Source: Bradyrhizobium iriomotense (GTDB lineage Bacteria > Pseudomonadota > Alphaproteobacteria > Rhizobiales > Xanthobacteraceae). Taken from it: a DNA stretch of 64,000 nt. Of the stretch, positions 45,116-54,451 are shown piece by piece. A program made the position numbers and the translations under genes. Where the stretch lies: contig NZ_JAFCJZ010000007.1 in the NCBI RefSeq assembly GCF_018130765.1, positions 124,001 to 188,000 of the forward strand, given 5' to 3'. The stretch's first letter is position 1. Each line of letters begins with the position of its first letter. The notes under the pieces are model-generated. The model saw nothing but the letters and a program-made list of their open reading frames with translations. It did not search any database and had not been told where the DNA came from.

Positions 45116-45969
45116 GCGGCCTCGAGGTCTCTGACGTCGTCGAGCTCGCGCTGCTGCTGATCGCAACCGGCGCACTCTCGGGATTTCTGGCCGGCGTGTT
45201 CGGCATCGGCGGCGGTGCGATTCTCGTGCCGGTGTTCTACGAATGCTTCCGCATCGCCGGCGTGCCATTGGAGGTGCGGATGCCGCTCTGCGTCGGCACC
45301 TCGCTCGCCGTGATCATCCCGACCTCGATCCGTTCGTTCCAGGCCCATTACAGGCGCGGCGCGGTGGACATGTCGATCCTGCGCGTCTGGTGGCTGCCGA
45401 TCGTGCTCGGCGTCGTCTCGGGGAGCGTCGTCGCGCGTTACGCGCCGGAGCGGTTGTTCAAGATCGTGTTCGTTTGCGTCGCCTGGTCGGCGGCAGCGCG
45501 TCTCATCTTTGCGCGCGAGGGCTGGAAGTTCGGCGACGATCTGCCGAAGGGACCGGTGATGCGCGTCTACGGCTTCTGCGTCGGTGTCCTCTCGACGCTG
45601 ATGGGCATCGGCGGCGGCCTGTTCTCGAACCTGCTGATGACCTTCTACAGCCGTCCGATCCACCAGGCGGTCGCGACCTCGTCGGCGCTCGCGGTGCTGA
45701 TCTCGATCCCCGGCGCGCTCGGCTACATCTATGCCGGATGGCCAGCAGCGGCGAACTACCCGGCCGTAGCAGCGCTGCAAGTGCCGTTCGCGCTCGGCTA
45801 CGTCTCGCTGATCGGCGCCGTGCTGGTGATGCCGATGAGTCTCGTCACCGCGCCGCTCGGTGTGAAAGCCGCGCACGCGATGTCCAAGCGGACGCTGGAG
45901 GCCGCGTTCGGCTGCTACCTGTTCATTGTCGGCAGCCGGTTTGTGATGAGCCTGGTGGGCGGGCAGTGA
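45112..45969 (+). CDS. TauE/SafE family sulfite exporter-like permease
   Basis: 285 aa with about eight hydrophobic helices. The N-terminal GALSGFLAGVFGIGGGAILVPV and the internal GVLSTLMGIGGGLFSNLL are the duplicated TauE/SafE motifs. Family members export sulfite, sulfoacetate or other anions. Located divergently from a LysR-type regulator that probably controls it. Confidence 0.9.
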   Translation: MSGLEVSDVVELALLLIATGALSGFLAGVFGIGGGAILVPVFYECFRIAGVPLEVRMPLCVGTSLAVIIPTSIRSFQAHYRRGAVDMSILRVWWLPIVLGVVSGSVVARYAPERLFKIVFVCVAWSAAARLIFAREGWKFGDDLPKGPVMRVYGFCVGVLSTLMGIGGGLFSNLLMTFYSRPIHQAVATSSALAVLISIPGALGYIYAGWPAAANYPAVAALQVPFALGYVSLIGAVLVMPMSLVTAPLGVKAAHAMSKRTLEAAFGCYLFIVGSRFVMSLVGGQ

Positions 45970-45979
45970 GCGCCGCCAT

Positions 45980-46094
45980 CGTAGGGTGGGTTAGCTCGCC
46001 GCTGCGCGAAGCGCAGTCCGCTAGCGTAACCCACCACTTCTGTCACCGCGGAGATTAAAGCGGTGGGTTACGCCTTCGGCTAACCCACCCTACG
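45980..46094. repeat. Palindrome, family D long form
   Basis: Arms CGTAGGGTGGGTTAGC and GGCTAACCCACCCTACG; inner arms TAACCCACCACTTC and GCGGTGGGTTA. Between convergent TauE and malonyl-CoA synthetase genes. The copy at 51068 has the same architecture. Confidence 0.88.
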
Positions 46095-46112
46095 GATTTG
46101 CGCGCGCCAATC

Positions 46113-47642
46113 CTATTTCTTCGCGTAAATATCCTTGTACGTATCGCGCAAAATGTTCTTCTGCACCTTGCCCATCGTATTGCGCGGCAGCTCGTCGACG
46201 ACGAAGACGCGCTTGGGCATCTTGAATTTTGCCAGGCGCCCGTCGAGTGCCTTCAGCACCGAGGCCTCGCTGACGTCGGCGCCCTTGTTGCAGACCAGCA
46301 CCGCGGTGACGCCTTCGCCGAAATCGGCATGCGGCACGCCGATCACGGCGGACTCGACCACGCCGGGCATGGCGTCGATCTCGCTCTCGATCTCCTTGGG
46401 GTAGACGTTGAAACCGCCGGAGATCACGAGATCCTTGCCGCGGCCGAGAATGTGGACGTAGCCCTTGTCGTCGATCTTGCCGAGATCGCCGGTGATGAAG
46501 AAGCCGTCGGGCCGGAATTCGGACTTGGTCTTCTCTGGCATGCGCCAATAGCCTTTGAACACGTTCGGGCCCTTGACCTCGATCATGCCGATTTCTTCGC
46601 GCGGCAATTCCTTGCCGGTCTCGGGCTCGGTGACGCGCACGGAGACGCCGGGGAGCGGAAAGCCGACCGCGCCGGGCACGCGCTCGCCATCATAGGGGTT
46701 TGAGGTGTTCATGTTGGTCTCGGTCATGCCGTAGCGCTCGAGCACCGCATGTCCCGTGCGCGCCGACCATTCGCGATGGGTCTCCGCCAGCAGCGGCGCC
46801 GAGCCCGAGATGAACAGCCGCATGTGCTTGGTCGCCTCCTTCGACAGCGCGGGGTTCTGCAGCAGGCGGGTGTAGAAGGTCGGCACGCCCATCAGCACGG
46901 TGGAGCGCGCCATCAGCTTGATGATCAGGTCAGGATCGAGCTTAGGCAGGAAGATCATCGACGCGCGCGAGAACAGCGTCACGTTGGTCGCCACGAACAG
47001 GCCGTGCGTGTGGTAGATCGGCAGCGCGTGGATCAGCACGTCCTTGTCGGTGAAGCGCCAGTAGCCGACGAGCGAGAGCGAGTTCGACGCGAGATTGTCG
47101 TGCGTCAGCATCGCGCCCTTGGAGCGGCCGGTGGTGCCCGAGGTGTAGAGAATCGCGGCGAGATCGTCGCTCGCGCGGGGAACGGTGGTGAACTCGCTGC
47201 TCGCCTTCCCGGCGGCGTCCGTCAGCGAGCCCTTGCCGTCAGGGCCGAGCGTCTCGACCTTGGCCTTCACCTTGGCGGCGATCGGCGCGAGCCCTTCGGC
47301 CTTGGAGGGATCGCAGACCACCAGCGACGGCTCGGCATCGCCGATGAAGTAGTCGAGCTCGTTCAGCGTATAGGCGGTGTTGAGGGGCAAATAGACCGCG
47401 CCGGCGCGCACGGTCGCCAGATACAGCACGATATTGGCGACGGATTTCTCGACCTGCACCGCGACGCGGTCACCCGGCTTCACGCCGCGCGCGACCAGCA
47501 CGTTCGCCATCTGCCCGGCCCGCGCGATCAGATCGCCATAGCTGATATGGGCGCCGTCCTGCGTCTCGATCGCGAGCCGTTTGGGATCGTCGAGGCCGTC
47601 GAACAGGCGGGAAAACAGGTTGGCGTTGGCTGCGTGGCTCAT
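46113..47642 (-). CDS. matB: Malonyl-CoA synthetase (acyl-CoA synthetase family)
   Basis: 509 aa from ATG 47642. ANL adenylate-forming enzyme: P-loop-like AILYTSGTTGRSKGAMLTHDN, GYWRMPEKTKSEFRPDGFFITGDLGKIDDKGYVHILGRGKDLVISGGFNVYPKEIE and the C-terminal catalytic Lys in PRNTMGKVQKN. Rhizobial MatB activates malonate to malonyl-CoA; the match to malonyl-CoA synthetase rests on overall resemblance, so a different short acid cannot be excluded. No matA/matC adjoin. Confidence 0.85.
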   Translation of the reverse strand: MSHAANANLFSRLFDGLDDPKRLAIETQDGAHISYGDLIARAGQMANVLVARGVKPGDRVAVQVEKSVANIVLYLATVRAGAVYLPLNTAYTLNELDYFIGDAEPSLVVCDPSKAEGLAPIAAKVKAKVETLGPDGKGSLTDAAGKASSEFTTVPRASDDLAAILYTSGTTGRSKGAMLTHDNLASNSLSLVGYWRFTDKDVLIHALPIYHTHGLFVATNVTLFSRASMIFLPKLDPDLIIKLMARSTVLMGVPTFYTRLLQNPALSKEATKHMRLFISGSAPLLAETHREWSARTGHAVLERYGMTETNMNTSNPYDGERVPGAVGFPLPGVSVRVTEPETGKELPREEIGMIEVKGPNVFKGYWRMPEKTKSEFRPDGFFITGDLGKIDDKGYVHILGRGKDLVISGGFNVYPKEIESEIDAMPGVVESAVIGVPHADFGEGVTAVLVCNKGADVSEASVLKALDGRLAKFKMPKRVFVVDELPRNTMGKVQKNILRDTYKDIYAKK

Positions 47643-47737
47643 GCAAGATTTCCTCGACCGCAAGACTGACAAGGCCGGTCAAAACCGAGGGCTGGATTAG
47701 CAAAAACCGCCCCAATGAAGCAACGGAGACAGTTTGC

Positions 47738-48499
47738 ATGTCAAAAAACGGGAAACGCGTGGCCTGGGTGACGGGCGGCGGCAGCGGGATCGGGGAAGCC
47801 GGCGCCGAGGCGCTGGCTGCCGACGGCTGGACAGTGGTGGTCTCGGGCCGGCGCAAGGACGCACTGGATACCGTGGTTGCGAAGATCACGGGGGCCGGCG
47901 GGGTCGCGGAGGCCATCGCGCTGGATGTGTCCAATGCGGCTGAAGCCCAGAAGGCGGCCGATCAGATCGTCGCCAAGCACGGCCGTATCGACCTTCTGGT
48001 CAACAATGCCGGCATCAACGTCCCCAAGCGCAGCTGGCAGGACATGGAACAGGAGGGCTGGGACAGACTGGTCCAGGTCAATCTCAACGGCGTGCTCTAT
48101 TGCATGCGCGCAGTGCTGCCGACGATGCGCAAGCAGCAGGACGGCTCGATCATCAACGTCTCGTCCTGGGCCGGCCGCCACGTCTCGAAGATGCCGGGCC
48201 CGGCCTACACCACCACCAAGCACGCGGTGCTGGCGCTGACCCATTCCTTCAACATGGACGAATGCGTCAACGGCCTGCGCGCCTGCTGCCTGATGCCGGG
48301 CGAGGTGGCAACCCCGATCCTGAAGCTGCGCCCGGTGGTGCCGAGCGAGGCGGAGCAGGCGAAGATGCTGCAGCCCGAAGATTTGGGGCGCACCATCGCC
48401 TTCATCGCCTCGATGCCGCCGCGCGTCTGTATCAACGAGCTGCTGATCAGCCCGACGCACAATCGCGGGTTCATCCAGACGCCGCTGAGCAGGGATTGA
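47738..48499 (+). CDS. SDR family oxidoreductase
   Basis: 253 aa. Classical SDR: TGGGSGIGEAGAEAL cofactor loop, NNAGINV, catalytic Ser in SIINVSSWAG and YTTTKHAVL (Tyr-x3-Lys). The first glycine motif is preceded by NGKRVAWV. Probably NAD(H)- or NADP-dependent; substrate unknown. It is divergent from matB with 95 bp between starts, so they may share regulation. Confidence 0.9.
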   Translation: MSKNGKRVAWVTGGGSGIGEAGAEALAADGWTVVVSGRRKDALDTVVAKITGAGGVAEAIALDVSNAAEAQKAADQIVAKHGRIDLLVNNAGINVPKRSWQDMEQEGWDRLVQVNLNGVLYCMRAVLPTMRKQQDGSIINVSSWAGRHVSKMPGPAYTTTKHAVLALTHSFNMDECVNGLRACCLMPGEVATPILKLRPVVPSEAEQAKMLQPEDLGRTIAFIASMPPRVCINELLISPTHNRGFIQTPLSRD

Positions 48500-48526
48500 G
48501 GCAAAGGACGCGCGGCAATCTCCACT

Positions 48527-48685
48527 CGTCGTCCCGGGGCGCGACGAAGTCGCGAGCCTGGGACCCATAACCACAGGGAGAAGTGGTTGCACGAAGCTGG
48601 TCACTCCGGGTCTTCGCCAAACATCTTCCTGTGGTTATGGGTCCCGGATCTGCGCGCGCTTGGAGCGCGCTTGTCCGGGACGACG
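48527..48685. repeat. Intergenic palindrome, family C (full length)
   Basis: CGTCGTCCCGGGGCGCGACGAAGTCGCGAGCCTGGGACCCATAACCACAGG...CCTGTGGTTATGGGTCCCGGATC...TTGTCCGGGACGACG. It follows the SDR gene by about 30 bp. Confidence 0.9.
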
Positions 48686-48896
48686 GCGGAGGGTGAGGTG
48701 CGTGCGTGCACACACGAACACGCCGCCCGATAGTTTCACCCATCACAAAGAATTTTTCCCCGAAACCGCATCGCAAACCCTCCCGTAGTTCGGCCAACGA
48801 CGGCGCTGCTGCTTCGCGCCAAGAGGTCGCAAGCACCGTTGTTGCCCCAACTCAAGCACCGGCGAGTGCCGGTCAAATTCAATCGGGAGATTCTCC

Positions 48897-49451
48897 ATGT
48901 CGAAGCGTATTGCCTATCTCACTGCCGCCGCCTTCAGCGCCCTCGCCATCACCGCGACCGTCGTCGCGCCGGTGCGTGCCGAGGAAAAGACCGTCATGGT
49001 CGGCGGCGCCGCGATGTTCCCGTCGAAGAACATCGTCCAGAACGCTGTCAACTCGAAGGACCACACCACGCTGGTGGCCGCAGTGAAGGCGGCGGGCCTG
49101 GTGTCGACGCTGGAAAGCAAGGGCCCGTTCACGGTGTTCGCGCCGACCAACGCCGCCTTCGGCAAGCTGCCGGCCGGCACCGTCGACAATCTGGTCAAGC
49201 CCGAGAACAAGGCAACGCTGACCAAGATCCTCACCTACCATGTCGTGCCCGGCAAGCTCGAGGCCTCCGACCTCACCGACGGCAAGAAGCTGAAGACCGC
49301 CGAAGGCGAGGAGCTGACGGTCAAGAAGATGGACGGCAAGACCTGGATCGTCGACGCCAAGGGCGGCATCTCGATGTTGACGATCACGAACGTCAACCAG
49401 TCGAACGGCGTCATCCATGTGGTCGACACCGTGCTGATGCCGGCAACGTAA
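48897..49451 (+). CDS. Secreted fasciclin (FAS1) domain protein
   Basis: 184 aa. Sec signal peptide (1-28, ending RAEE), then one FAS1 domain: TLVAAVKAAGLVSTLESKGPFTVFAPTNAAFGKLPAGTVDNL (FTVFAPTN motif), LTYHVVPGKL and the YH pattern, and NGVIHVVDTVLMP at the end. FAS1 proteins are adhesive or binding modules; in bacteria the function is unclear. A strong terminator follows at 49497. It is upstream of the b561/molybdoenzyme pair but has its own terminator. Confidence 0.92.
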   Translation: MSKRIAYLTAAAFSALAITATVVAPVRAEEKTVMVGGAAMFPSKNIVQNAVNSKDHTTLVAAVKAAGLVSTLESKGPFTVFAPTNAAFGKLPAGTVDNLVKPENKATLTKILTYHVVPGKLEASDLTDGKKLKTAEGEELTVKKMDGKTWIVDAKGGISMLTITNVNQSNGVIHVVDTVLMPAT

Positions 49452-49496
49452 CACCGCGCACCCCTGTTTCATCCCCCGAACAGGGTGCTTTGAGAC

Positions 49497-49527
49497 GGCG
49501 AGCCGGGGGCGCCCGGCTCGCCTTTTT
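49497..49527 (+). terminator. Rho-independent terminator after the fasciclin gene
   Basis: GGCGAGCCGGG-GGCG-CCCGGCTCGCC followed by TTTTT. A clean GC-rich stem and T-run 46 bp after the stop. Confidence 0.88.
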
Positions 49528-49634
49528 GTGACCGGCATAGCCTGCGGGCATCGATTCGATGGCCAACGGGGCGTAACGAAAGCGGACGCATCGGCGTATA
49601 TTCGGTGTCACACGACGTTCAGGACGGAACCATC

Positions 49635-50264
49635 ATGGCGAGCCTCACAGTCACCGACGAGCAGGTCAGGGCCACCCCGACCAAAGCGATCCAGCCGGCC
49701 TGGGTCCGCGTCATGCATTGGATCAACGCCCTCGCCATGATCCTGATGATCCTGTCGGGCTGGCAGATCTACAACGCCTCGCCGCTGTTCGGCTTCAGTT
49801 TTCCGCGCGAATACACGCTGGGTGGTTGGCTCGGCGGCGGCCTGCTCTGGCACTTTGCGGCGATGTGGCTGTTGATGATCAACGGCCTCGCCTATCTCGT
49901 CACCGGCTTCGCCACCGGCCGCTTCCGGAAAAAGCTGCTGCCGATCACGCCATCAGGCGTGCTCCACGACGTCAGGGCGGCGCTGACCTTCAAGCTCGGT
50001 CATGACGATCTCACCGTCTACAATTACGTGCAGCGTCTGCTCTATGCCGGCATCATCGTGGTCGGCGTGCTGATCGTGCTCTCCGGCCTCGGCATGTGGA
50101 AGCCGGTGCAGCTCTATTATCTCGTGATGCTGTTCGGCGACTATCCGACTGCGCGCTACGTGCACTTCTTCTGCATGGCCGCGATCTGCGCCTTCCTCGT
50201 CATTCACGTCCTGCTCGCGCTGCTGGTGCCGAAGAGCCTGCGCGCGATGATCATTGGCCGTTGA
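49635..50264 (+). CDS. Cytochrome b561/b-type heme membrane protein
   Basis: 209 aa from ATG 49635. Four to five hydrophobic helices; His in WVRVMHWINALAMI, WHFAAMWLLMIN and YVHFFCMAAICAFLVIHVLL are candidate heme b ligands. Electron donor or acceptor for a periplasmic enzyme, here the molybdopterin oxidoreductase gene 14 bp downstream with a good RBS. The b561-plus-SUOX-fold pair is known in proteobacteria but its substrate is undefined. Confidence 0.88.
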   Translation: MASLTVTDEQVRATPTKAIQPAWVRVMHWINALAMILMILSGWQIYNASPLFGFSFPREYTLGGWLGGGLLWHFAAMWLLMINGLAYLVTGFATGRFRKKLLPITPSGVLHDVRAALTFKLGHDDLTVYNYVQRLLYAGIIVVGVLIVLSGLGMWKPVQLYYLVMLFGDYPTARYVHFFCMAAICAFLVIHVLLALLVPKSLRAMIIGR

Positions 50265-50278
50265 GTAGGAGAACAGTC

Positions 50279-51061
50279 ATGGCCAAGCGCTCTTTCCTGA
50301 TCCCCGGCGTCGACAAGCGGCTGCTGATCAAGGACTCCATCAAGACGATGCCCGACGTCACCCGCCGCCGCTTCATCGCGGGCGGTGCCAGCCTCGGCGC
50401 GCTGACGCTGCTCACCGGCTGCGACGTGATCGACTCGTCCTCGGCCGAGGAGATGCTGAAGAGCGTCTCGAAGTTCAACGACGCCGTGCAGTCCTTTATC
50501 TTCAATCCCGACGCGCTGGCGCCGACCTTCCCCGAGAGCGCGATCACGAAGCCGTTCCCGTTCAACGCCTATTACGATCTCGACGACGCGCCTGATGTCT
50601 CGGCCGCAGACTGGAAGCTCGAGGTGCGCGGCCTCGTCGACAACAAGAAATCCTGGACGCTGGAGGAGCTCTACAAGCTGCCGCAGGTAACGCAGATCAC
50701 CCGTCACATCTGCGTCGAGGGCTGGAGCGCGATCGGCAGCTGGACCGGCACCCCCTTGCGCGATTTCCTAAAACTGATCGGCGCCGACACGCGCGCGAAA
50801 TATGTCTGGTTCCAGTGCGCCGACAAGGACGGCTACAACTCGCCGCTCGACATGCGCAGCGCGCTGCATCCGCAGACGCAGATGACGTTCAAATATGCGA
50901 ACGAGATTTTGCCGCGCGCCTACGGCTTCCCAATGAAGATCCGCGTGCCGACAAAACTCGGCTTCAAGAACCCGAAATACGTGGTCTCGATGGAAGTCAC
51001 CAACGACTACAAGGGCGGCTACTGGGAAGACCAGGGGTATAATTCGTTCAGCGGAAGCTGA
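50279..51061 (+). CDS. Tat-exported molybdopterin (SUOX-fold) oxidoreductase
   Basis: 260 aa. N-terminus MPDVTRRRFIAGGASLG is a twin-arginine signal, and LLTGC right after the hydrophobic part looks like a lipobox, so it may be a periplasmic lipoprotein. The oxidoreductase domain carries HICVEGWSAIGSW with the Cys that would bind molybdenum, and WYFQC-like CADKDGYNSPLDM. Family: sulfite oxidase/MsrP-like. Unlike MsrP-MsrQ, the partner is a cytochrome b561. A palindrome begins 7 bp after the stop. Confidence 0.9.
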   Translation: MAKRSFLIPGVDKRLLIKDSIKTMPDVTRRRFIAGGASLGALTLLTGCDVIDSSSAEEMLKSVSKFNDAVQSFIFNPDALAPTFPESAITKPFPFNAYYDLDDAPDVSAADWKLEVRGLVDNKKSWTLEELYKLPQVTQITRHICVEGWSAIGSWTGTPLRDFLKLIGADTRAKYVWFQCADKDGYNSPLDMRSALHPQTQMTFKYANEILPRAYGFPMKIRVPTKLGFKNPKYVVSMEVTNDYKGGYWEDQGYNSFSGS

Positions 51062-51067
51062 TGGCTT

Positions 51068-51184
51068 CGTAGGGTGGGTTAGCCTCGCGGCTGCGCGAAG
51101 CGCAGTCCGCCAGGCGTAACCCACCAACTTCGTCCGGCAAACGCGGAAGCATGGTGGGTTACGCTGGCGCTAACCCACCCTACG
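51068..51184. repeat. Palindrome, family D long form
   Basis: Arms CGTAGGGTGGGTTAGC and GCTAACCCACCCTACG; same inner organisation as the copy at 45980 (CTGCGCGAAGCGCAGTCCGC loop segment). Its right arm supplies the TAG stop codon of the MFS gene (51180-51182). Confidence 0.88.
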
Positions 51185-52382
51185 GCACCGTTGATTTGGG
51201 CGGCCCCACCTTCCGCTGGCACAGCGCCGCCACCGCACCCAGTGCCAGCAGCGCGGCCGACACATTCAGCGCGTAACTCAGACTCCCCAGCGCATCGGTG
51301 ATCGCGCCGACCACGATCGGGCCGAGCGTCTGGCCGACGCCGAACGAGATCGTCATCGCCGCGATCGCGGTCGGCCACACCTCGGGCGGGTAGTTGAAGC
51401 GCACGAACGCGGTGGTCGAGCCGACCACGGCGAAGAAGGCGACGCCGAACACGACCGCCGACACCGCGAGCCATGCCGGCGAATGCCCCAGCATCGGCAA
51501 GGCCGCACCGAGCGCGTTGGTGCCGAGGATGATGGTGGTGGCGAGCCCGCCGCGGTCCAGCGCCAGCACGCCGCGCCAGGCCCAGGGCGTGACGAAGGCG
51601 GACAGGCCGATCAGGCTCCAGAACGCGGCCTGCGCCGCGGCGCCGCCGCCGCCGTCGCGCACATAGGCGATCATGAAGGTCATGTAGGCGATGTAGCCCG
51701 CGCCGAACAGGAAATAGCCGGCTAGATAGATCAGTATGGGCATGATCGCGAAGGCGGCGTGGCTGCCTTCCGAGAAGCGCACCCGGCTCTCGATGCGGAT
51801 CAGGAACAGCGGGATCGTCATCGCGACGGACAGTAGCGTCAGCGCCCACCACACCAGCCACCACGAGCCGGGTCCGAAATATTGCAGCGTGAACGGGGCG
51901 ATCAGCCCGGAGGCGAGAATGCCGATGCCGGGCCCGGCATAGAACAGGCTGAGCAGGAAATTGGCCCGCTCCGGGCGCGACTGCGCGATCGCCGCGGCCA
52001 GCGCGCCGCCGGCGACGAAGCCGGCGGCCGCTCCGAGGCCCAGCACGAGGCGGGCAAGGCTCAGGGCGACGAAATTGCCCGTCAGCGCGCAAGTTGCGAG
52101 CGCGGCGACGCAGGCCAGGGTTCCGCCGCGGATCGCGGCCGACCAGCCGACGCGCCGGATCAGCCGGGACGCCACCAGCGCGCCCACGAGGTAGCCGACG
52201 GCGTTGATCGTGTTCATGAAACCGGCCGCCGAGTAGGACCAGCCGAGATCCTCCCGCATGTCGGGCAGCACCAGCGCATAGGCAAAGCGGCCGATGCCGA
52301 GCCCGACCGTTGCGGCCAGCGACAGGGTCAGGATCAGCCGCGCAGGATGTGCGTCGGGCGGGGGGCGATCAGGGGCGTGCAA
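51180..52382 (-). CDS. MFS transporter, YbfB/YjiJ-like
   Basis: 400 aa from a TTG at 52382 chosen because GGAG lies 6-7 nt upstream (CCGGAGTATCCC-TTG). A longer reading from ATG 52460 would add 26 residues without family support. Twelve hydrophobic helices; start ARLILTLSLAATVGLGIGRFAYALVLP is typical of the YbfB/YjiJ group. Substrate unknown. The C-terminal residues STVP and stop codon adjoin or come from a palindromic repeat. Confidence 0.82.
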   Translation of the reverse strand: MHAPDRPPPDAHPARLILTLSLAATVGLGIGRFAYALVLPDMREDLGWSYSAAGFMNTINAVGYLVGALVASRLIRRVGWSAAIRGGTLACVAALATCALTGNFVALSLARLVLGLGAAAGFVAGGALAAAIAQSRPERANFLLSLFYAGPGIGILASGLIAPFTLQYFGPGSWWLVWWALTLLSVAMTIPLFLIRIESRVRFSEGSHAAFAIMPILIYLAGYFLFGAGYIAYMTFMIAYVRDGGGGAAAQAAFWSLIGLSAFVTPWAWRGVLALDRGGLATTIILGTNALGAALPMLGHSPAWLAVSAVVFGVAFFAVVGSTTAFVRFNYPPEVWPTAIAAMTISFGVGQTLGPIVVGAITDALGSLSYALNVSAALLALGAVAALCQRKVGPPKSTVP

Positions 52383-52493
52383 GGGATACTCCGGCAGCCC
52401 GCACTGTGGCAGGCCCTGCCGGTCTTGCACAGCCGCGGCGCGGCAATGGTGTCTTGCCAAGCGCGCAACGCCGCTCTAGCACTCCGGCCGAAC

Positions 52494-52600
52494 CGTCATT
52501 CCGGGGCGCGCGAAGCGCGAGCCCGGAATCCATTTCCCGGCTTGCGCTGTGGCCCGATGGATTCCGGGCTCGCTCGCTTTGCTCGCGCCCCGGAATGACG
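52494..52600. repeat. Palindrome, family A variant
   Basis: CGTCATTCCGGGGCGCGCGAAGCGCGAGCCCGGAATCCAT...ATGGATTCCGGGCTCGCTCGCTTTGCTCGCGCCCCGGAATGACG. Upstream of leuB in the gap divergent from the MFS gene; 25 bp before the leuB start, so within its leader. Confidence 0.88.
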
Positions 52601-52625
52601 AGAGAGGATCGAGAAGGAAACGACC

Positions 52626-53738
52626 ATGGCGACCCACAAATTGCTGCTGCTCCCCGGCGACGGTATCGGCCCGGAGGTGATGGGCGAGGTGAAGCGGCTG
52701 ATCGATTGGCTCAATTCGGCCGGGATCGCCAAGTTCGAGACCGACACCGGCCTCGTCGGCGGCTCCGCCTATGACGCCCACAAGGTGTCGATCTCCGAGG
52801 GCGACATGGCCAAGGCGCTTGCGGCCGACGCCATCATCTTCGGCGCGGTCGGCGGCCCGAAGTGGGATGCGGTGCCTTACGAGGTGCGCCCCGAAGCCGG
52901 CCTGCTGCGCCTGCGCAAGGATCTCGCTTTGTTCGCCAACCTCCGCCCCGCCATGTGCTACCCGGCGCTGGCCGATGCCTCGAGCCTGAAGCGCGAGGCG
53001 GTCGAGGGCCTCGACATCGTCATCGTGCGCGAGCTCACCGGCGGCGTCTATTTCGGCGAGCCCAAGACCATCACCGATCTCGGCAACGGCCAGAAGCGCG
53101 CCATCGATACCCAAGTCTACGACACCTATGAGATCGAGCGCATCGGCCGCGTCGCCTTCGAGCTTGCCAGGAAGCGCAAGAACAAGGTGACCTCGATGGA
53201 GAAGCGCAACGTCATGAAGTCGGGCGTGCTCTGGAACGAGGTCATGACCCAGGTCCACAAGCGCGAATATCCCGATGTCACGCTCGAGCATCAGCTCGCC
53301 GATTCCGGCGGCATGATGCTGGTGAAGTGGCCGAAGCAGTTCGACGTCATCGTGACAGACAATTTGTTCGGCGACATGCTGTCCGACATCGCGGCGATGC
53401 TGACCGGCTCGCTCGGCATGCTGCCCTCGGCCTCGCTCGGCGAGGTCGACGTCAAGACCAAGAAGCGCAAGGCGCTGTACGAGCCCGTGCACGGCTCGGC
53501 GCCTGATATCGCCGGCAAGGGCCTCGCCAACCCGATCGCGATGATCTCGTCCTTCGGCATGGCGCTGCGCTATTCCTTCGACATGGGCGATCTCGCCGAC
53601 AAGGTCGACGCCGCGATCGCCGCGGTGCTCGCCAGCGGCCTGCGCACCGCCGACATCAAGTCGGAGGGCACCACGGCCGCTTCCACCACGCAGATGGGCG
53701 AAGCGATCCTGAAGGAATTGCAGAAGCTTCACGCGTAA
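52626..53738 (+). CDS. leuB: 3-isopropylmalate dehydrogenase
   Basis: 370 aa. It oxidises and decarboxylates 3-isopropylmalate in leucine synthesis (NAD+, Mg/Mn). Signatures: [55 protein letters not shown], and [25 protein letters not shown] with the Asp triad. The window also has leuD at 61134 on the other strand, but not leuC or leuA. Confidence 0.97.
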   Translation: MATHKLLLLPGDGIGPEVMGEVKRLIDWLNSAGIAKFETDTGLVGGSAYDAHKVSISEGDMAKALAADAIIFGAVGGPKWDAVPYEVRPEAGLLRLRKDLALFANLRPAMCYPALADASSLKREAVEGLDIVIVRELTGGVYFGEPKTITDLGNGQKRAIDTQVYDTYEIERIGRVAFELARKRKNKVTSMEKRNVMKSGVLWNEVMTQVHKREYPDVTLEHQLADSGGMMLVKWPKQFDVIVTDNLFGDMLSDIAAMLTGSLGMLPSASLGEVDVKTKKRKALYEPVHGSAPDIAGKGLANPIAMISSFGMALRYSFDMGDLADKVDAAIAAVLASGLRTADIKSEGTTAASTTQMGEAILKELQKLHA

Positions 53739-53755
53739 GCGGCAAGCACCGCGAT

Positions 53756-53847
53756 CGTAGGGTGGGCAAAGCGAAGCGTGCCCACCAATCGATCGCGATC
53801 AGAGAGAGGTGGTGGGCACGGCGCGTCGCGCCTTTGCCCACCCTACG
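53756..53847. repeat. Palindrome, family D
   Basis: Arms CGTAGGGTGGGCAAAGCG and GCCTTTGCCCACCCTACG; inner arms CGTGCCCACC and GGTGGGCACG. Follows leuB by 17 bp. Confidence 0.88.
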
Positions 53848-53862
53848 GCACCTCTCACAAAC

Positions 53863-53895
53863 AAAAATGGCCGGGCGCGAGCCCGGCCATTTTGA
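53863..53895. terminator. Bidirectional rho-independent terminator
   Basis: AAAAATGGCCGGGCGCGAGCCCGGCCATTTT: a stem flanked by A- and T-runs on both sides, so it can stop leuB (+) and the hypothetical gene at 53912 (-). The same stem sequence type as the terminator at 31405. Confidence 0.82.
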
Positions 53896-53911
53896 TTCGG
53901 TGCCTGCCGCC

Positions 53912-54295
53912 TCAGTACAGCGGGAAATTCCGCGGATAGCCTCCGACGTCGGCCGGCGTTGAGAGCGGCTGGCGATCGATCGGCCGGTTGTTGTTCTCGC
54001 GTGCGAAGGTCGGATAGCCGATCTCCGGCGGGAAGGCGTAATCCATGAACTTGCGGTCGCCCGGATTGACCTCGGTGCCGCCGTCGAGCCAGGAGCGCTT
54101 GCTCACATAGATGCGGGTGCGGCCCTGCTGATAGACCGCGTTGGGACCGCTCGGGCCGTAATAGGGCCGGCCGCGATCGTCATAGCGCTTGGTCTTGGTG
54201 TCGGCCGCAGCCGGCGCCGCGAAGGCGATGGCAATCGCGGCGCCCGCCGCAAGCAGCGTCGCCAGTTTGTTCGCGGCAGAGAATGTCGAGCTCAT
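53912..54295 (-). CDS. Secreted hypothetical protein
   Basis: 127 aa from ATG 54295. Sec signal peptide (1-32, ending AAAD), then a Tyr/Arg/Gly-rich sequence (KRYDDRGRPYYGPSGPNAVYQQGRTRIYVSKRSW) with no hydrophobic helix. It looks like a small extracytoplasmic protein of rhizobia; function unknown. Confidence 0.75.
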   Translation of the reverse strand: MSSTFSAANKLATLLAAGAAIAIAFAAPAAADTKTKRYDDRGRPYYGPSGPNAVYQQGRTRIYVSKRSWLDGGTEVNPGDRKFMDYAFPPEIGYPTFARENNNRPIDRQPLSTPADVGGYPRNFPLY

Positions 54296-54451
54296 CACGT
54301 CCCCTTCAGGCGGCACGCCGCCAGTCGATTTCGCCCCATAATAGACCGGCCGGGGTGGCCGCAACTAGGTCTATTGGGTCACACCAGCCCGGAATAATCG
54401 GGCGTGCCGGCAAAAGTTGCATGCAAACCAGCCACTTGAGCTTGATGCCGG

